64,000 nt of DNA from Mesobacillus campisalis (GTDB lineage: Bacteria > Bacillota > Bacilli > Bacillales > Cytobacillaceae), in the NCBI RefSeq assembly GCF_000986785.1, contig NZ_LAYY01000010.1, forward strand, positions 1 to 64,000. The letters run 5' to 3'. Positions 61,852-64,000 of this stretch are shown here, in pieces. The notes below the pieces were generated by a model that saw nothing but the letters and a program-made list of their open reading frames with translations, was not told where the DNA came from and searched no databases. Made by a program: the position numbers and the translations under genes. Numbering within the stretch: position 1 is the first letter of the stretch; each line of letters starts with the position of its first letter.

Positions 61852-63963
61852 TCAGGAAACAAGTGTCTGCTTTTCACCAAACACGGATTTCTCAAGAAGT
61901 TCGGCCACATCATAGGTGCCCACTGTTTCTTCGACTTCCTTCGCCTTTGTTCCATCAGATAGCATCGTCAGGCAGTAAGGACAGCCGGAGGAGATGACCG
62001 AAGGATTTACGGCCAGTGCCTGTTCGGTACGGGCTACGTTGATGCGGTGGCCGGTTTCCTCCTCCATCCACATCAAGCCTCCGCCGGCGCCGCAGCACAT
62101 TGCGTTGTCGCGGTTGCGCTCGATTTCCTTCAGCTTGACGCCCGGAATCGCCTTGATGATGTCACGAGGCGCATCATACACCTCGTTGTAGCGGCCAAGG
62201 TAGCAGGAATCATGGAAAGCAATCGTTTCATCAAGCGCATGCTTTGGAACCAGTCGCCCTTCCTTCACCAGCTGCGCCAGCAATTCGGTGTGATGGTATA
62301 CTTCCGCTTCCAGGCCGAAGTCTGGATACTCGTTTTTAAAGATATTGTAAGCGTGAGGGTCGATCGTGACGATCTTCTTCACTTCGTTCTTTTCAAACTC
62401 TTCAATGTTCTTTGTCGCCAGCTCCTGGAACAGGAACTCGTTGCCTAGACGCCTTGGCGTATCGCCGGAGTTCTTTTCCTTGTTGCCCAGGATCGCAAAT
62501 TTGACACCTGCTTCATTTAAAAGCTTCGCAAAGCTGAGGGCAATTTTCTGGCTGCGGTTGTCGAAGGAGCCCATGGCGCCAACCCAGAACAGGTATTCAA
62601 ACTCTTCGCCGGACTTCTTCACTTCTTTTACCGTCGGCACGACGACATCGTCGCGCAGCTCGCGCCAGTTTTCCTTCTCCTTGCGGTTAAGGCCCCAAGG
62701 GTTGCCCTGGCGTTCGATATTGGTCATCGCGCGCTGTGCATCGGCATCCATCTTCCCTTCCGTCAGGACAAGGTAGCGGCGCAGGTCAATGATTTTATCC
62801 ACGTGCTCGTTCATGACCGGGCACTGGTCCTCACAGTTGCGGCAGGTTGTACAGGCCCAGATTTCTTCTTCGGTGATCACATCGCCGATCATGCTTGGGT
62901 TGTAGGCAAGCCCCGCTGCTGCTTCCTCGGCGCCCGCTCCGGATGCGGATAGCGCAATCTGGTTTCCTTTTGTATTCGCAAAGGCGAACGTCGGCACCCA
63001 TGGCTGCTTGGAAGTGACCGCTGCACCATGGAAGGTGAGATGGTCACGTAATTTGACGATAAGGTCCATCGGCGAGAGCATCTTCCCTGTGCCGGTTGCC
63101 GGACACATATTCGTACAGCGTCCGCACTCCACGCAAGCGTAGAAGTCGATCATCTGCTCCTGGCTGAAATCGGTAATCTTCCCTGCCCCAAACGTTTCCT
63201 GTGTTTCATCCTCAAAGTCGATCTTCGTGATTTTCCCCGGGGAGTCCACGCGGGACAGATACACATTGGCCGGGCCGGCGATCAGGTGGGCGTGCTTCGA
63301 CTGCGGCACATACACAAGGAATGCCAGCAGGAACAGCAGGTGAATCCACCAGGCGATATAGAAAATGACAATTGCGCCTGTTTCCGGCAGCCAGGAGAAA
63401 GCGCCGGCAATAACGGAAGCAACCGGCTCTGTCCAGGTGCCTGCATGTCCATGCCAGATCATGCTCATTCCGTTTCCAACAAGGACGGAAAGCATCAGGC
63501 CGCCGATGAACAACAGGACAAGTCCGTTTTTAAATCCACGCTTCAGGCGGACAAGTTTTTCCACATAACGGCGGTGAAAAGCCCAGACGACGGCAACAAG
63601 AATGATCAGGGTGACAATTTCCTGGAAGAACGTGAACCCAGGATATAAAGGGCCAAGCGGCAAATGCGACCCCGGCTTGATTCCCTTCCAAATAAAATCA
63701 ATCGCTCCAAACTGGACAAGAATGAATCCATAGAAAAACATGACGTGAATAATACCGCTTTTCTTGTCCTTCAGCAGTTTCTTCTGGCCAAACACCTGAA
63801 CCTTGACCCTCTCAAGGCGCTCCTTCACTGCGTAGTCAAACTCGGACTTCTTTCCAAGCCTGACGAACTCTATCCTTGTTTTGACCACATACACGAACAG
63901 GCTGACAGCGTAAGCGGTTACAAGAAGGAACGCAATGAGGTTAATCCACAACAAACCGTTCAT
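61852..63963 (-). CDS. fadF: Membrane iron-sulfur reductase FadF (heterodisulfide reductase-like)
   Basis: This 703-aa protein has five or six N-terminal helices (about 1-240, NarI/cytochrome-b-like), two 4Fe-4S motifs (CVECGRCTNMCP about 280-291; CTTCRNCEDQCP about 376-387) and two CCG domains (CCGAGGGLMWM; GCPYCLTM). B. subtilis FadF (YwjF) has the same layout and takes part in fatty acid degradation, presumably passing electrons from ETF to menaquinone. Its place upstream of thiolase, hbd and acyl-CoA dehydrogenases supports that. AAAGGGGAAAG precedes ATG 63963. The promoter lies beyond the window. Confidence 0.92.
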   Translation of the reverse strand: MNGLLWINLIAFLLVTAYAVSLFVYVVKTRIEFVRLGKKSEFDYAVKERLERVKVQVFGQKKLLKDKKSGIIHVMFFYGFILVQFGAIDFIWKGIKPGSHLPLGPLYPGFTFFQEIVTLIILVAVVWAFHRRYVEKLVRLKRGFKNGLVLLFIGGLMLSVLVGNGMSMIWHGHAGTWTEPVASVIAGAFSWLPETGAIVIFYIAWWIHLLFLLAFLVYVPQSKHAHLIAGPANVYLSRVDSPGKITKIDFEDETQETFGAGKITDFSQEQMIDFYACVECGRCTNMCPATGTGKMLSPMDLIVKLRDHLTFHGAAVTSKQPWVPTFAFANTKGNQIALSASGAGAEEAAAGLAYNPSMIGDVITEEEIWACTTCRNCEDQCPVMNEHVDKIIDLRRYLVLTEGKMDADAQRAMTNIERQGNPWGLNRKEKENWRELRDDVVVPTVKEVKKSGEEFEYLFWVGAMGSFDNRSQKIALSFAKLLNEAGVKFAILGNKEKNSGDTPRRLGNEFLFQELATKNIEEFEKNEVKKIVTIDPHAYNIFKNEYPDFGLEAEVYHHTELLAQLVKEGRLVPKHALDETIAFHDSCYLGRYNEVYDAPRDIIKAIPGVKLKEIERNRDNAMCCGAGGGLMWMEEETGHRINVARTEQALAVNPSVISSGCPYCLTMLSDGTKAKEVEETVGTYDVAELLEKSVFGEKQTLVS

Positions 63964-64000
63964 ACCACTTTCCCCTTTCTGCGAAGATCTGAAGTCATTC

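Overview
The window is a chromosomal stretch from a spore-forming Bacillaceae bacterium. Nearly every gene runs on the minus strand. Read from right to left, the order follows the Bacillus subtilis backbone: fadF, acdA, rpoE, pyrG, ywjG, spo0F, fba, murA2, glpX, rho, rpmE, tdk, prfA, prmC, spoIIR, ywlB, sua5, mntP, ywlE, rpiB, ywlG, glyA, upp, the atp operon, ywzB, ywmB, murA, spoIID, spoIIQ. Sporulation genes (spo0F, spoIIR, spoIID, spoIIQ), B. subtilis-like RBSs and candidate SigA, SigB, SigE, SigF and SigH promoters all fit that assignment. The 11-gene Complex I operon and a NuoC with a long Ala/Lys repeat arm point to a Bacillus outside the subtilis group. I cannot name the species.

Layout. 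1-450 is the end of an IS150-like element next to spoIIQ. 510-7295 holds spoIIQ, a VanZ-like gene, a frameshifted NERD gene, spoIID, murA, ywmB and a DUF1146 gene. 7526-18491 is the nuoABCDHIJKLMN operon, which lacks nuoE, nuoF and nuoG. 18799-26045 is the complete F1Fo ATP synthase operon (atpZ, I, B, E, F, H, A, G, D, C). 26319-28541 is a secreted Vpr-like subtilase. 29252-37148 holds upp, glyA, ywlG, rpiB, the arginine phosphatase ywlE, mntP, sua5, a cluster of DnaA boxes, a GNAT gene, a KGG-repeat stress protein and spoIIR. 37291-38862 is an ABC-F gene behind a transcription attenuator with a tiny uORF. 39200-49548 holds prmC, prfA, tdk, rpmE, rho, glpX, murA2, fba, spo0F and ywjG. 49811-52600 holds pyrG, rpoE and a small membrane protein. 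52716-63963 is an acyl-CoA catabolism block: fused acyl-CoA mutase icmF, a TetR regulator, two acyl-CoA dehydrogenases, a hydroxyacyl-CoA dehydrogenase, a thiolase and fadF.

Functionally, beta-oxidation (thiolase, hbd, acd, acdA, fadF) and icmF would feed acyl-CoA and electrons into respiration. Complex I and the ATP synthase sit side by side as the energy-conserving machinery.

The least explained content is intergenic. Five gaps between transcription units carry arrays of short degenerate repeats. All share an AATAR core, but each locus has its own preceding signature: GGGG at 2008 and 49596, GGCA/CGAC at 28641, GGAC/CGAC at 41317, GCGCT at 57895. Their spacing is close to whole helical turns (about 21, 52 and 103 bp). 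Two further dispersed structured elements (131 bp and about 117 bp, two copies each) and a short GTGCCTGACCCCC repeat are also present. I saw no tRNA, rRNA or CRISPR array.
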